Assembly: GCA_016709765.1 (NCBI GenBank)
Contig: JADJMD010000014.1
Coordinates: 62,001 to 126,000 of the forward strand
Origin: Ignavibacteriales bacterium
GTDB taxonomy: Bacteria; Bacteroidota; Ignavibacteria; Ignavibacteriales; Ignavibacteriaceae
Length of the DNA: 64,000 nt
Direction of reading: 5' to 3'
Shown here: one piece after another, positions 15,635 to 23,671 of the stretch
Numbering within the stretch: the stretch's first letter is position 1
How the letters are laid out: each line of letters begins with the position of its first letter
Made by a program: the position numbers and the translations under genes
The notes under the pieces: generated by a model
Database searches by the model: none
Told to the model about the DNA's origin: nothing
Seen by the model: only the letters and a program-made list of their open reading frames with translations

Positions 15635-15784
15635 ATGAAAGCGACTGTAAATACTTCAAACCTCGTATCTGATTTTAACTACGGAAATGTTTTTGCGACA
15701 GAAAGAAAAAATGATTTTTCAATAATTATGAAAATTATTATTGCATCTTCATTTTTATTTGCAATTGCTGTAATGATTTTTTAA
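15635..15784 (+). CDS. Small membrane peptide, 49 aa
   Basis: A short open frame starting MKATVNTSNLVSDFNYG and ending with a hydrophobic helix (about residues 31-49, containing MKIIIASSFLFAIAVMIF) directly before the stop. AGGTCGGTG precedes the ATG. The polar head and C-terminal single helix suggest a small tail-anchored membrane peptide. It is convergent with the GroES-like gene, with only 3 bp between the stops. I do not recognise a family. Codon use is ordinary for the region, but a frame this short could be fortuitous. Confidence 0.45.
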   Translation: MKATVNTSNLVSDFNYGNVFATERKNDFSIIMKIIIASSFLFAIAVMIF

Positions 15785-15787
15785 AAC

Positions 15788-16156
15788 TTAGATTTCAAAA
15801 TCATCATTTCTGATAAGCAGTAAAATTGCAGAATTAGGAACAATTAAAAATTTTTCTCTTTCAAACTCAATCTCAAAAGCTTCTTTTCTTAAAAAGATTG
15901 CCAAATCACCATCTTTTGCCTGCAACGGAATATATTTTACTTGATCAGTATTCCCCTTCCAGGATTCATCTTCATTTTGTGCGGATGTTGCATAACCCGG
16001 ACCAACTTTTATTACATAACCACTTTGGATTTTTTCTTTCTCTGTTACACCAGCCGGCAAATACAACCCGCTGTTAGTTTTGCTTGCATCTTCCTGGGGT
16101 CTAATTAAAACCCTATCGCCAACTACAATGAATTTTTTAAGACTTTTTATATCCAT
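15788..16156 (-). CDS. GroES-like co-chaperonin paralogue
   Basis: 122 aa of the Cpn10 fold: VVGDRVLIRPQEDASKTNSG and LYLPAGVTEKEKIQSGYVIKVGPG correspond to the GroES core and mobile loop, and DGDLAIFLRKEAFEIEFE to the C-terminal strands. It is about 25 residues longer than standard GroES because of an insertion (ATSAQNEDESWKGNTDQVKY), and no groEL is adjacent. It is probably a divergent paralogue rather than the housekeeping GroES. Whether it works with GroEL is not decidable here. Confidence 0.82.
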   Translation of the reverse strand: MDIKSLKKFIVVGDRVLIRPQEDASKTNSGLYLPAGVTEKEKIQSGYVIKVGPGYATSAQNEDESWKGNTDQVKYIPLQAKDGDLAIFLRKEAFEIEFEREKFLIVPNSAILLLIRNDDFEI

Positions 16157-16279
16157 TTTCTTAATACTTCTTTAAATGATTAATCAAAAATACAAAATCT
16201 GATTAGAACCTAACTGCTTTCCGATATTATTTTTATTCGTAAATTTACAGTAAATAATAACTAACATAGTAAGTTTTTA

Positions 16280-16879
16280 ATGAGTAAAGATTTTTGGAAT
16301 AAAAGGTATTCAGAACAAGATTTTGCTTATGGAATAAAGCCGAATGAGTTTTTTAAATCTGAGATTGAAAAACTAATACCAGGGAAAGCACTGTTTCTGG
16401 GTGAAGGTGAAGGCCGAAATGCTGTTTATGCTGCATCACTCGATTGGAATGTAGACGCTGTTGATTTTAGTGAATCTGCAAAAGAAAAAGCTCTAAAATT
16501 AGCTAATGAGAATAATGTTGAAATTAACTACACTGTTAATGATTTTGAAAACTATCGGTTTATTGAAAATAAATATGATTTGATAGTAATGATTTTCCTC
16601 CATCTTCCTACTCAAATTAACCAGATAATTTTTAATGGTTCAATTTATGCACTTAATACTAATGGAAAATTAATTATTGAGACATTTAGCAAGGAACAGA
16701 TAAATAATTCCTCCGGCGGACCCAAGGATCCTCAGCTTTTATTTTCAGAATCTGAATTAATTAATCTTACTTCTCAACTACAGACTAACCTTTTAGAATC
16801 TAAAACAATTAATCTTAATGAAGGAGCATACCATATCGGCAAAGCAGATGTTATTAGATATGTTGGTGTAAAGATTTAA
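16280..16879 (+). CDS. Class I SAM-dependent methyltransferase (TehB/TPMT-like)
   Basis: 199 aa. The N-terminal FWNKRYSEQDFAYGIKPNEF is the usual start of the small TehB/thiopurine-type methyltransferases. SAM motif I appears as GKALFLGEGEGRNAVYAA, and the acidic residue of motif II in NVDAVDFSESA. The substrate is unknown. It is followed after 3 bp by a glycosyltransferase on the same strand, marking the left edge of the glycan cluster. Confidence 0.82.
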   Translation: MSKDFWNKRYSEQDFAYGIKPNEFFKSEIEKLIPGKALFLGEGEGRNAVYAASLDWNVDAVDFSESAKEKALKLANENNVEINYTVNDFENYRFIENKYDLIVMIFLHLPTQINQIIFNGSIYALNTNGKLIIETFSKEQINNSSGGPKDPQLLFSESELINLTSQLQTNLLESKTINLNEGAYHIGKADVIRYVGVKI

Positions 16880-16882
16880 TCA

Positions 16883-18142
16883 ATGAAAAAAGTTTTATTC
16901 ATATCATACTTTTGGCCACCATCAGGTAAAGCTTCACTTCATTGGCCGCTTGATATTATTAGACATCTTCCAAAAGAAGAAATTGAGCCAATAATTTTAA
17001 CGGTTGAAGATGAAACATTTACCCAAAAAGATGAGAGCCTTTTAAGCAAAGTTGATCCTGGTTGGAGAGTCATAAAATCTAAAGCACTTGAGCCTTTTGA
17101 TATTTATAGAAAATTTATTGGTAAGAATAAAAATGAAAAACTGATAGCATCAGAAACAATTTCTCTTGAAAACAAAAGTTTAGCTCATCGTATATCAATC
17201 TGGATAAGAATGAATTTATTTGTTCCAGATGCAAGAGTTGGCTGGAATTTTACGGCAATTAAAGCAGCAAAGAAATTTTTAGAGAAAGAAAAGATTGATG
17301 CAATAATATCTATCGGTCCGCCGCATAGTTCACACTTGATAGGTTTAAATCTCAGTAAGAAGTTTTCCATTCCCCACATTCCTGTTTTAATTGATCCATG
17401 GGTTGATATTATCTACTACAAAAACTTTAAGCGAAATAAACTCACCCTGACTTTGGATAATCATTTTGAAAAATCTGTTTTGGAAAATGCTAAGCAAGTT
17501 ATTTTTGTTACAAAATCCGCTCAAGAAGATTATATAAATAAATATCAGTTTCTAAAAGATAAATCATCTGTTTTATACTGGGGCTATGATGCTAATTCGT
17601 TTGAAAATATTACAATAAAAAAAGAAAATCGCAACGAAAAATTATTAGTGCATGCCGGTAATATTTTTGCATACCAAAATCCCAAAAAACTTTGGGATCA
17701 AATAAAGATTGAAAATCAATTTGGCAACAATATTAAGATAAAATTTATCGGTACGGTTGATAACGAAATTCTAAATTATATTAATCAAATTGGATTGAAT
17801 GATTTTGTTCAAGTTGCTGGTTTTCTCCCCTTTCCTAAAATGATTGAAGAGATCTGCTCTGCAGATATGCTTTTGGTTTGTTCATCAGAACCACGCCACG
17901 TTCCTGGAAAATTATTTGAGGCTATGCGAACCGGGAATCCAATAATTGCTTTTGGTAATAACAACACAGAAGTAAAGCAAATTCTTAACGATGTTGATGC
18001 GGGAATGATGTTCAAATATGATGAAAGTGTTGCAGAGTTTTTTAGAAAAAACTTTATAAAAAATTACGACAATAAAAACATAGAAAAATATGATCGTGAA
18101 GTTATATCTAGAGAATTTGCCGCTTTGATAAAGTCTCTTTAA
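16883..18142 (+). CDS. Glycosyltransferase, GT4-like
   Basis: 419 aa with a GT-B layout. The N-terminal domain begins KVLFISYFWPPSGKASLHWP. The C-terminal donor-binding domain includes LLVHAGNIFAYQNPKKLWDQI, FVQVAGFLPFPKMIEEICSAD and the EX7E-like PGKLFEAMRTGNPIIAFG. It probably adds a sugar during surface polysaccharide synthesis in the cytoplasm; donor and acceptor are unknown. It converges with the aminotransferase gene, overlapping it by 4 bp. Confidence 0.85.
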   Translation: MKKVLFISYFWPPSGKASLHWPLDIIRHLPKEEIEPIILTVEDETFTQKDESLLSKVDPGWRVIKSKALEPFDIYRKFIGKNKNEKLIASETISLENKSLAHRISIWIRMNLFVPDARVGWNFTAIKAAKKFLEKEKIDAIISIGPPHSSHLIGLNLSKKFSIPHIPVLIDPWVDIIYYKNFKRNKLTLTLDNHFEKSVLENAKQVIFVTKSAQEDYINKYQFLKDKSSVLYWGYDANSFENITIKKENRNEKLLVHAGNIFAYQNPKKLWDQIKIENQFGNNIKIKFIGTVDNEILNYINQIGLNDFVQVAGFLPFPKMIEEICSADMLLVCSSEPRHVPGKLFEAMRTGNPIIAFGNNNTEVKQILNDVDAGMMFKYDESVAEFFRKNFIKNYDNKNIEKYDREVISREFAALIKSL

Positions 18143-19221
18143 AATCTATTCATCAATTCAACAACTTTATAAATCTCATCTTCAGTATGCCCGAATGAAC
18201 AAGGCAAGCTCAAAGTTGTGTTATGAATTTCTTCGGAAATCGGGTAATAGCCTTCAATTATATTCTTCATCGCTTTTTGTTTGTGCGGGGCAACGGGATA
18301 ATGAATATCAGTTTTAATTTCATTTTTTAACAAATACTCACGCAGCTTGTCACGTTTTGAATGCCGAACATTAAATATATGATAGACATCAAAATAGTTT
18401 ACATCAACAACTGGTTTTATAAAATCGGATTTAAGATTATCTAAATAAATTCGTGCTAATTTTCTTTTGTGTTCATTTATCTCATCAAGCTTTTTCAGTT
18501 TGAGGCTTAAAAATCCAGCCTGTATTTCATCAAGCCTGGAATTATACCCAACAACTTCATTGTAATACTTTACATCGGAGCCATAGTTTCTTAATCGTTT
18601 AATCTTTCCAGCAAGCGATTCATCATTAGTTATTATTGCTCCTGCATCACCCAAAGCACCAAGATTTTTTGTTGGATAAAAACTGAAAGAGCCAAATTCA
18701 CCAAATGTTCCGGTCAACTTGTCTTTATATTTTGCACCATGAGATTGTGCGCAATCTTCAATCAATTTTAAATTATACTTTTTGCACAACAAAACAATTT
18801 CATCCATTGCACAACTTTTGCCATATAGATGTACTATCATTAATGCTTTTGTGCGAGTAGTAATACTTTCTTCTATTTTTTGGGGATCGATATTGTAAGT
18901 AGCAATATCAGGTTCAACTAGAACAGGTTTCAATCCTGCATGAAGAATTGAAAGAATAGTTGCGATATAAGTGTTAGACGGAACAATTACTTCACTGCCC
19001 TTTTCAAACTCAAATGCTTTAAGAGAAAGCAGAAGTGCATCTAGTCCAGAGGCAACACCAAAACAATGTTTTGTGCTATGGAATAATGCAAAATCTTTCT
19101 CAAATCGTTCAACATTTTTACCAAGAATAAACCAACCTGAGTTTAGAGTTTCATCAAATGATTTTTTGAACTCTTCAAAGAAAACTAAATTTGATTTATT
19201 TAAGTTCTCGTAATCAATCAC
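18139..19221 (-). CDS. DegT/DnrJ/EryC1 PLP-dependent sugar aminotransferase
   Basis: 360 aa of the DegT/DnrJ/EryC1/StrS family. Motifs include CFGVASGLDALLLSLKAFE, EVIVPSNTYIATILSILHAG and EDCAQSHGAKYKDK; the PLP lysine is expected in FGSFSFYPTKNLGALGDAG. Next to an FdtA-type ketoisomerase (4-bp overlap), the likely reaction is transamination of a dTDP-3-keto-6-deoxyhexose to a 3-amino sugar, as FdtB or QdtB do. rml genes for the precursor are not in the window. Confidence 0.9.
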   Translation of the reverse strand: MIDYENLNKSNLVFFEEFKKSFDETLNSGWFILGKNVERFEKDFALFHSTKHCFGVASGLDALLLSLKAFEFEKGSEVIVPSNTYIATILSILHAGLKPVLVEPDIATYNIDPQKIEESITTRTKALMIVHLYGKSCAMDEIVLLCKKYNLKLIEDCAQSHGAKYKDKLTGTFGEFGSFSFYPTKNLGALGDAGAIITNDESLAGKIKRLRNYGSDVKYYNEVVGYNSRLDEIQAGFLSLKLKKLDEINEHKRKLARIYLDNLKSDFIKPVVDVNYFDVYHIFNVRHSKRDKLREYLLKNEIKTDIHYPVAPHKQKAMKNIIEGYYPISEEIHNTTLSLPCSFGHTEDEIYKVVELMNRF

Positions 19222-19583
19222 TTGTATTCCTCATAGATATAATCTGCTGGATCAAATTTTGTACTAGCAAAAACCAGCAAAACAGCATCAGGTGTAAAGT
19301 GATGCATAGTATGCCAATCATAGGTCTCTAATAGCAAGCATTTGCTTGGATGGTCTAAAAGAAAATCCTGTTTTGTCTTGCTATCATTATTGGATACTAT
19401 ACAGCTACCATGAATACAAACTGCGGCTTGTCTTGTAGTTTTATGTCTATGACCGCCGCGCACAGAATCATCAACACCGTAAATATAAAAAACACGTTTA
19501 GCTTCAAAGGGAATTTGATCTTCAATTACAGTTAGATTGCCTCTGTTATCAGAAAATGTTTTTAATGTAATAAGTTTTGCCAT
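19218..19583 (-). CDS. FdtA/QdtA-type dTDP-sugar 3,4-ketoisomerase
   Basis: 121 aa of cupin fold. It contains DNRGNLTVIEDQIPFEAKRV, VRGGHRHKTTRQAAVCIHGS and ETYDWHTMHHFTPDAVLLV, which match the FdtA/QdtA (WxcM-like) family that shifts the keto group of dTDP-4-keto-6-deoxyglucose from C4 to C3. The catalytic histidines are in GGHRHKT. It overlaps the start of the aminotransferase by 4 bp, so the pair is translationally coupled. Fuc3N- and Qui3N-type stereochemistry cannot be told apart here. Confidence 0.9.
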   Translation of the reverse strand: MAKLITLKTFSDNRGNLTVIEDQIPFEAKRVFYIYGVDDSVRGGHRHKTTRQAAVCIHGSCIVSNNDSKTKQDFLLDHPSKCLLLETYDWHTMHHFTPDAVLLVFASTKFDPADYIYEEYK

Positions 19584-19586
19584 AAT

Positions 19587-20570
19587 TTATTTTAGAAAAT
19601 CCGATTTATTATAAATATTATAAACACCAAAAAGTTTCCTGTAAATATATAACAATGGTGTTTTCCAGTTAAGAGGTTTTTGAGCTGGGCCATTTGGATC
19701 AAATGAACCATCAAGATTCGTGATTTCTGCTTTGATTTCTTCCAAATTTTCTATGTATGGTTTATAAAAAATGTCTAAGATATTTTTGTTTAATGTTCTT
19801 CTCCCTAGCTCTATCTGATCATTATTAAAAAATCTTAAGTAATGAAAATGATAAAACACAGTACTAAACTTTTTGCCAGATTTGATTTCAGTTCCAATCA
19901 AATCTCCATTTAATTTTTCAAAAGAATATTGTTGAATATTCCAAGCCGCTAACCCGCCACCGAGATGCCCCATTACATGCACACCTTCAAATCTTTCCGT
20001 CCAATCATCTAAATAAAGTTGATCACCAAACTTTCCATCTTCAAAACGGTTATAACACCATTCTATACATCTTTCTCGCCACCATTTTAGAGCCTTCAAA
20101 GCGAGATCATCATTTTTAAAAGTTACAAACTGTACGCAATATTTGCCAGCTTTTAATTCTTTATTGTATTTGGGAGAATATCTATGCTCTGTTAATAAAA
20201 TAGACTTATCACCCATTTCATCAAAAATTGTTTTGGGGGAGGAATAGAAATAAATATCAGAATCAATGTAAGTACAGTTATCAACCTTATAATTTTCAAG
20301 CACATAAAGAATTGTTGAAGAGGTTGAAGTCCAGCAATACTCTGCAATAGATCTTGTTGGTTTTACATTTAGCAATTCTTCATCCTCAAATTCTTTAAGT
20401 GAAATGATAGTTACTTTTTTGAAATTCAACTTTTTTAAGATTTTATATGCTCTATCATCAAACGCAAAAATATAAAGATGAAAGTCATCACATTTCTTTT
20501 CTAAGGAGCGATAACATGCAATGCCGCGTGATAAATAGTTTGAATCGAAAAGTGTGCAGAAGTTAAACAT
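19587..20570 (-). CDS. GT8-like glycosyltransferase
   Basis: 327 aa. The N-terminus (NFCTLFDSNYLSRGIACYRS) and the DxD-containing CTYIDSDIYFYSSPKTIFDEM match glycogenin/LgtC-like (GT8-type) nucleotide-sugar transferases. A C-terminal HFHYLRFF segment may contribute a metal-binding histidine. Substrate unknown. It lies 3 bp from the FdtA-like gene and 2 bp from the FkbM-like gene, inside one minus-strand transcription unit. Confidence 0.8.
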   Translation of the reverse strand: MFNFCTLFDSNYLSRGIACYRSLEKKCDDFHLYIFAFDDRAYKILKKLNFKKVTIISLKEFEDEELLNVKPTRSIAEYCWTSTSSTILYVLENYKVDNCTYIDSDIYFYSSPKTIFDEMGDKSILLTEHRYSPKYNKELKAGKYCVQFVTFKNDDLALKALKWWRERCIEWCYNRFEDGKFGDQLYLDDWTERFEGVHVMGHLGGGLAAWNIQQYSFEKLNGDLIGTEIKSGKKFSTVFYHFHYLRFFNNDQIELGRRTLNKNILDIFYKPYIENLEEIKAEITNLDGSFDPNGPAQKPLNWKTPLLYIYRKLFGVYNIYNKSDFLK

Positions 20571-20572
20571 GG

Positions 20573-21529
20573 TTATTCGATTTTTAACAATTTAGAAATT
20601 TTTTCAAAAACAGCAGGAAAAAACTTAAGTTTTAGAATATTCATTTTGAGAGCATATGAAGATGCCTCCGTCATTTCAATGAACATATTATCATTAAACT
20701 TCTTTTTAGCAATAGTGGCTATATTAAATGCAAATCCGTATTGCTTAAGTATGGTTGCAAACACCCATCCTAGTAAATAATCACGAATTGATAGCTCTTT
20801 ATCAAATTTATTAATAAATGTTGTTTCGGACCATCCTGGAGAAGTAACCAGAGAAAATTGTATTAATTTTTGCAACAAACCATTTGAAGATAGATCCTTA
20901 AGATTATCATTGGAGATTCTCTTTGATCCCTTAATAGTTAAATTTGAAAGCCAAAAGTTTTTATCAGCCATATATTCTAAAAGCATAAAAAATTTATCTT
21001 CGCCTTTATATGCATCAATAATTCCAGGCTCAAATTCAGCAACTAGAACCTTTTGAGTAATTTCATCACCAAGGTTTTTAAATAATCTCAAATCAGTACC
21101 TTGCGAATCAGTTTTGAACCAATCTACATAAGTTAGATTTACTTGTTTTAATGCATTTGTTAATGAAATTGATTTAAGATTTGTTGTAGATTGAACATTA
21201 AATTTATCTGCAAATGCCCACACGTTTAAAGCATTGATGTCGGGTGTCAATGTACTTGAGCAGTAAGGTGATTCCGTTAAGTAAAATTCAATTTCTTTAT
21301 CATCTTTATTGGTAACAATACAATTAAAAACATGAAGTTTTCTAAATCCACTTTTATCATTAGTAACAAAACCAAACTCTCTATCATCAGCATCAAAAGC
21401 AACGCAAATGGAATGAGGAGCAATCTTTCTCCATATTTTATGAATTTGACCTGAGGCTCCAATATCAATAAGAACCGGAGGTTGATCAATTAATTCTTTT
21501 CTGTTTAATACTTTAGTTAGAATATTCAT
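20573..21529 (-). CDS. FkbM-like methyltransferase
   Basis: 318 aa. PPVLIDIGASGQIHKIW gives the SAM-binding motif I, CVAFDADDREFG the motif II acidic residues, and VDWFKTDSQGTDLRLFKNL the FkbM signature (DxQGxDL). FkbM-family enzymes methylate hydroxyls of sugars and other small molecules; here a glycan O-methyltransferase is likely from context. The C-terminal 120 residues are less conserved. It directly abuts the MetW-like gene with no gap. Confidence 0.78.
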   Translation of the reverse strand: MNILTKVLNRKELIDQPPVLIDIGASGQIHKIWRKIAPHSICVAFDADDREFGFVTNDKSGFRKLHVFNCIVTNKDDKEIEFYLTESPYCSSTLTPDINALNVWAFADKFNVQSTTNLKSISLTNALKQVNLTYVDWFKTDSQGTDLRLFKNLGDEITQKVLVAEFEPGIIDAYKGEDKFFMLLEYMADKNFWLSNLTIKGSKRISNDNLKDLSSNGLLQKLIQFSLVTSPGWSETTFINKFDKELSIRDYLLGWVFATILKQYGFAFNIATIAKKKFNDNMFIEMTEASSYALKMNILKLKFFPAVFEKISKLLKIE

Positions 21530-22198
21530 TTATACTTTTTCTAATAGAAAAATGGGCAATACCTGGAATAAATTAGGGTATCTTGTTAAAAAGTAATTCT
21601 TTATAGGGTTAGAGGATTTTTCTAAAACAACATTAATAACTTTAATTCCTTCAACATATATTATTAGTTCATAAAAATCTTTTATAGTAAGTTGGTGAAG
21701 ATGTCCTGTTGAATACCAACTATAACCAAATAACATAGGTTTTGGCATTCTACCTTTTGCTAGAAAATCAATTCGGTTTTTATAAAAACCGAAGTTAGGA
21801 AATGAAATAATCTGTCTTTTCGAAATTCTTTTCATCTCTTTTAACAATATTTCAGGATAATTTACCATCTGAATAGTTACATTGCAGATAGCATAATCAA
21901 AAGCGTTATCTGTAATTTTTAATTCTTCATCAATTCTTCCCTGTACAACATTTAATTCTTTTTTACGACAAACCTCAACTCCGCTCTCAGAAAGTTCTAT
22001 CCCAAATTCTTGAATATTTTTTTTCTCTTTTAGAAGATTCAATAACGACCCATTCCCACAACCCATATCTATTACTTTTGAATTCGGTGAAATCAAATCA
22101 ACTATTCTTGAGTATTCATTTCGGTCTTCATTTTCAGTGAAAGAATAATCATATTTTCTATTATCATTATATTTTGGAGAGTTTATATCGTGTTTCAT
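21530..22198 (-). CDS. MetW-like class I methyltransferase
   Basis: 222 aa. IDMGCGNGSLLNLLKEKKN (motif I), EFGIELSESGVEVCRKKELN, and FDYAICNVTIQMVNYPEILL resemble MetW, and ISFPNFGFYKNRIDFLAKGR is strongly MetW-like. There is no metX next to it, so methionine biosynthesis is unlikely and a role in glycan or lipid modification is suggested by the neighbours. It is probably the first gene of the unit running down to the aminotransferase, just past a terminator at 22238-22269. Confidence 0.8.
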   Translation of the reverse strand: MKHDINSPKYNDNRKYDYSFTENEDRNEYSRIVDLISPNSKVIDMGCGNGSLLNLLKEKKNIQEFGIELSESGVEVCRKKELNVVQGRIDEELKITDNAFDYAICNVTIQMVNYPEILLKEMKRISKRQIISFPNFGFYKNRIDFLAKGRMPKPMLFGYSWYSTGHLHQLTIKDFYELIIYVEGIKVINVVLEKSSNPIKNYFLTRYPNLFQVLPIFLLEKV

Positions 22199-22237
22199 AA
22201 AGAAATAATAATTATCAAAAACTATTTAAAAATAGAA

Positions 22238-22269
22238 AACCCTATGGGCTTAACAAAACCCATAGGGTT
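22238..22269 (-). terminator. Rho-independent terminator after the lipoprotein gene
   Basis: AACCCTATGGG (22238-22248) pairs perfectly with CCCATAGGGTT (22259-22269) around a 10-nt loop. On the minus strand the stem is followed by TTCTATTTTT. It lies 22 bp after the stop of the propeller lipoprotein and insulates it from the MetW-like gene. Confidence 0.85.
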
Positions 22270-22290
22270 AATATTAATTTAGTATTCGCT

Positions 22291-23613
22291 TTATTGATGC
22301 TTACTTACAAATCCTATTTTTCCATATTTTTGATCAAAAATATTTGAACCGGAATAATAAATTCTATACTCATTCCCAATTTTTCTAAAGCATGGATATG
22401 CGACGTAAGCACTTGCCCAACCATTTGAAGTCATTGGGCAACCAAATATAGGGTTTGATGGAATTTTTGTCCAGTTATAACCATCTGTTGAAGTAGCCAT
22501 ACCAAGACTCATATCGCTCCCTGAAGTATTCATATAAACCATTTTAAATTGAGATTCATCATAAATTACGGAAGGACGGGCAATTCCGTTTTCTTCCCAA
22601 AGTTGAGTTTTAACAAGAACTGGATTGTTAATGTATTTTACAAAATTTACACCATCGTTTGATGTAGCAACGCAGATTTTGTATTCATTGGAATTATAAG
22701 AAGAAGCATGATAATACAAATAATAAACATTTTGAACGAAGACAACATCACCGCTAGAAACTTGATAATCCCAGCTGTTTGTTGTACCAGTTAAAACTGG
22801 ATTCACATTTTTTGTCCAGTTAACTCCATCTGTAGAAGTGGCCAAGCCAATATTATATCTATTAGTGTAAGATGAATAACCGGTGTAATAAAGTTTGTAT
22901 ATGTTATCAATCTTAACTACACAAGTTGCAGTCGTTCCACCATTGTCCCATTCATTTGAGGAGCCAGGTTGCAACACTGGATTATTATTATATCGGGTCC
23001 AAAGCTTTCCATCTGGCGAGGTTGCGTAAAAAGTATAAGACCTTCCATCACCAGCCATTGTGTTAAACCACATTTTGTAAACGCCGTTATCATACAAAAT
23101 TACAGGATGTGATATCCCATTTTGATCGTAAAAATTATTTAATTTAGTTAGAACGGGATTTGATGCATAATCAATCCAACTGTGGTTAGTTGGCACACCC
23201 CAATTAACTGATATGTAAATTGATCCTGTGCCCGATCCTGTTGGGCTAAGTGTTAAATATACTTGTGATGTGAATCCTGCAAATATTTGTACATCAGTTT
23301 CACCAGTGTAGAGAACCAATCCGCTGTCATCTTCAGCATCCACTTTTAAATGCCATTCTCCTGCATCTATATTTTCCAACAATACATCTGCTGTGGAATC
23401 TGATTGCAGATTTAATGCTCCTGTTATTGGTTGATGATTTTCTCTGGTTAGATATGCTTTTACAAATACTACACTTTCCGGTGCATTTTGCTTATCGATC
23501 TTGAGTAGAATTTTACCAGAGTCTTTTGGATTATCAGATCCAACCGGATCGCTTGAACAACTGATTATTAGTAAAACAAAAAACAAGCTAAAGAGAACAA
23601 ATATTTTTTTCAT
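22291..23613 (-). CDS. Beta-propeller lipoprotein A (GH43/GH32-like)
   Basis: 440 aa. A lipoprotein signal (VLLIISC) is followed by an Ig/transthyretin-like domain (about 30-140) that is almost identical to its tandem paralogue. The five-bladed propeller then shows repeated YKMWF...GRSYTFYATSPDGKLW and IYKLYYTGYSS...YNIGLATSTDG blades, typical of GH43/GH32-like folds. No clear catalytic acid triad is evident, so it may bind rather than cut glycans. I start at the ATG at 23613, 6 bp after AAGGTG; a GTG three codons earlier also fits the frame. Confidence 0.75.
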   Translation of the reverse strand: MKKIFVLFSLFFVLLIISCSSDPVGSDNPKDSGKILLKIDKQNAPESVVFVKAYLTRENHQPITGALNLQSDSTADVLLENIDAGEWHLKVDAEDDSGLVLYTGETDVQIFAGFTSQVYLTLSPTGSGTGSIYISVNWGVPTNHSWIDYASNPVLTKLNNFYDQNGISHPVILYDNGVYKMWFNTMAGDGRSYTFYATSPDGKLWTRYNNNPVLQPGSSNEWDNGGTTATCVVKIDNIYKLYYTGYSSYTNRYNIGLATSTDGVNWTKNVNPVLTGTTNSWDYQVSSGDVVFVQNVYYLYYHASSYNSNEYKICVATSNDGVNFVKYINNPVLVKTQLWEENGIARPSVIYDESQFKMVYMNTSGSDMSLGMATSTDGYNWTKIPSNPIFGCPMTSNGWASAYVAYPCFRKIGNEYRIYYSGSNIFDQKYGKIGFVSKHQ

Positions 23614-23671
23614 AACAGGCACCTTATGTAATTAATCTAAATACTAAATGACTAAAAATTAATTCCATTAA

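Noticed and set aside
21530..22198. MetW as part of methionine synthesis
   Set aside because: No metX is next to it and it lies in a glycan operon, so only the methyltransferase fold is claimed.
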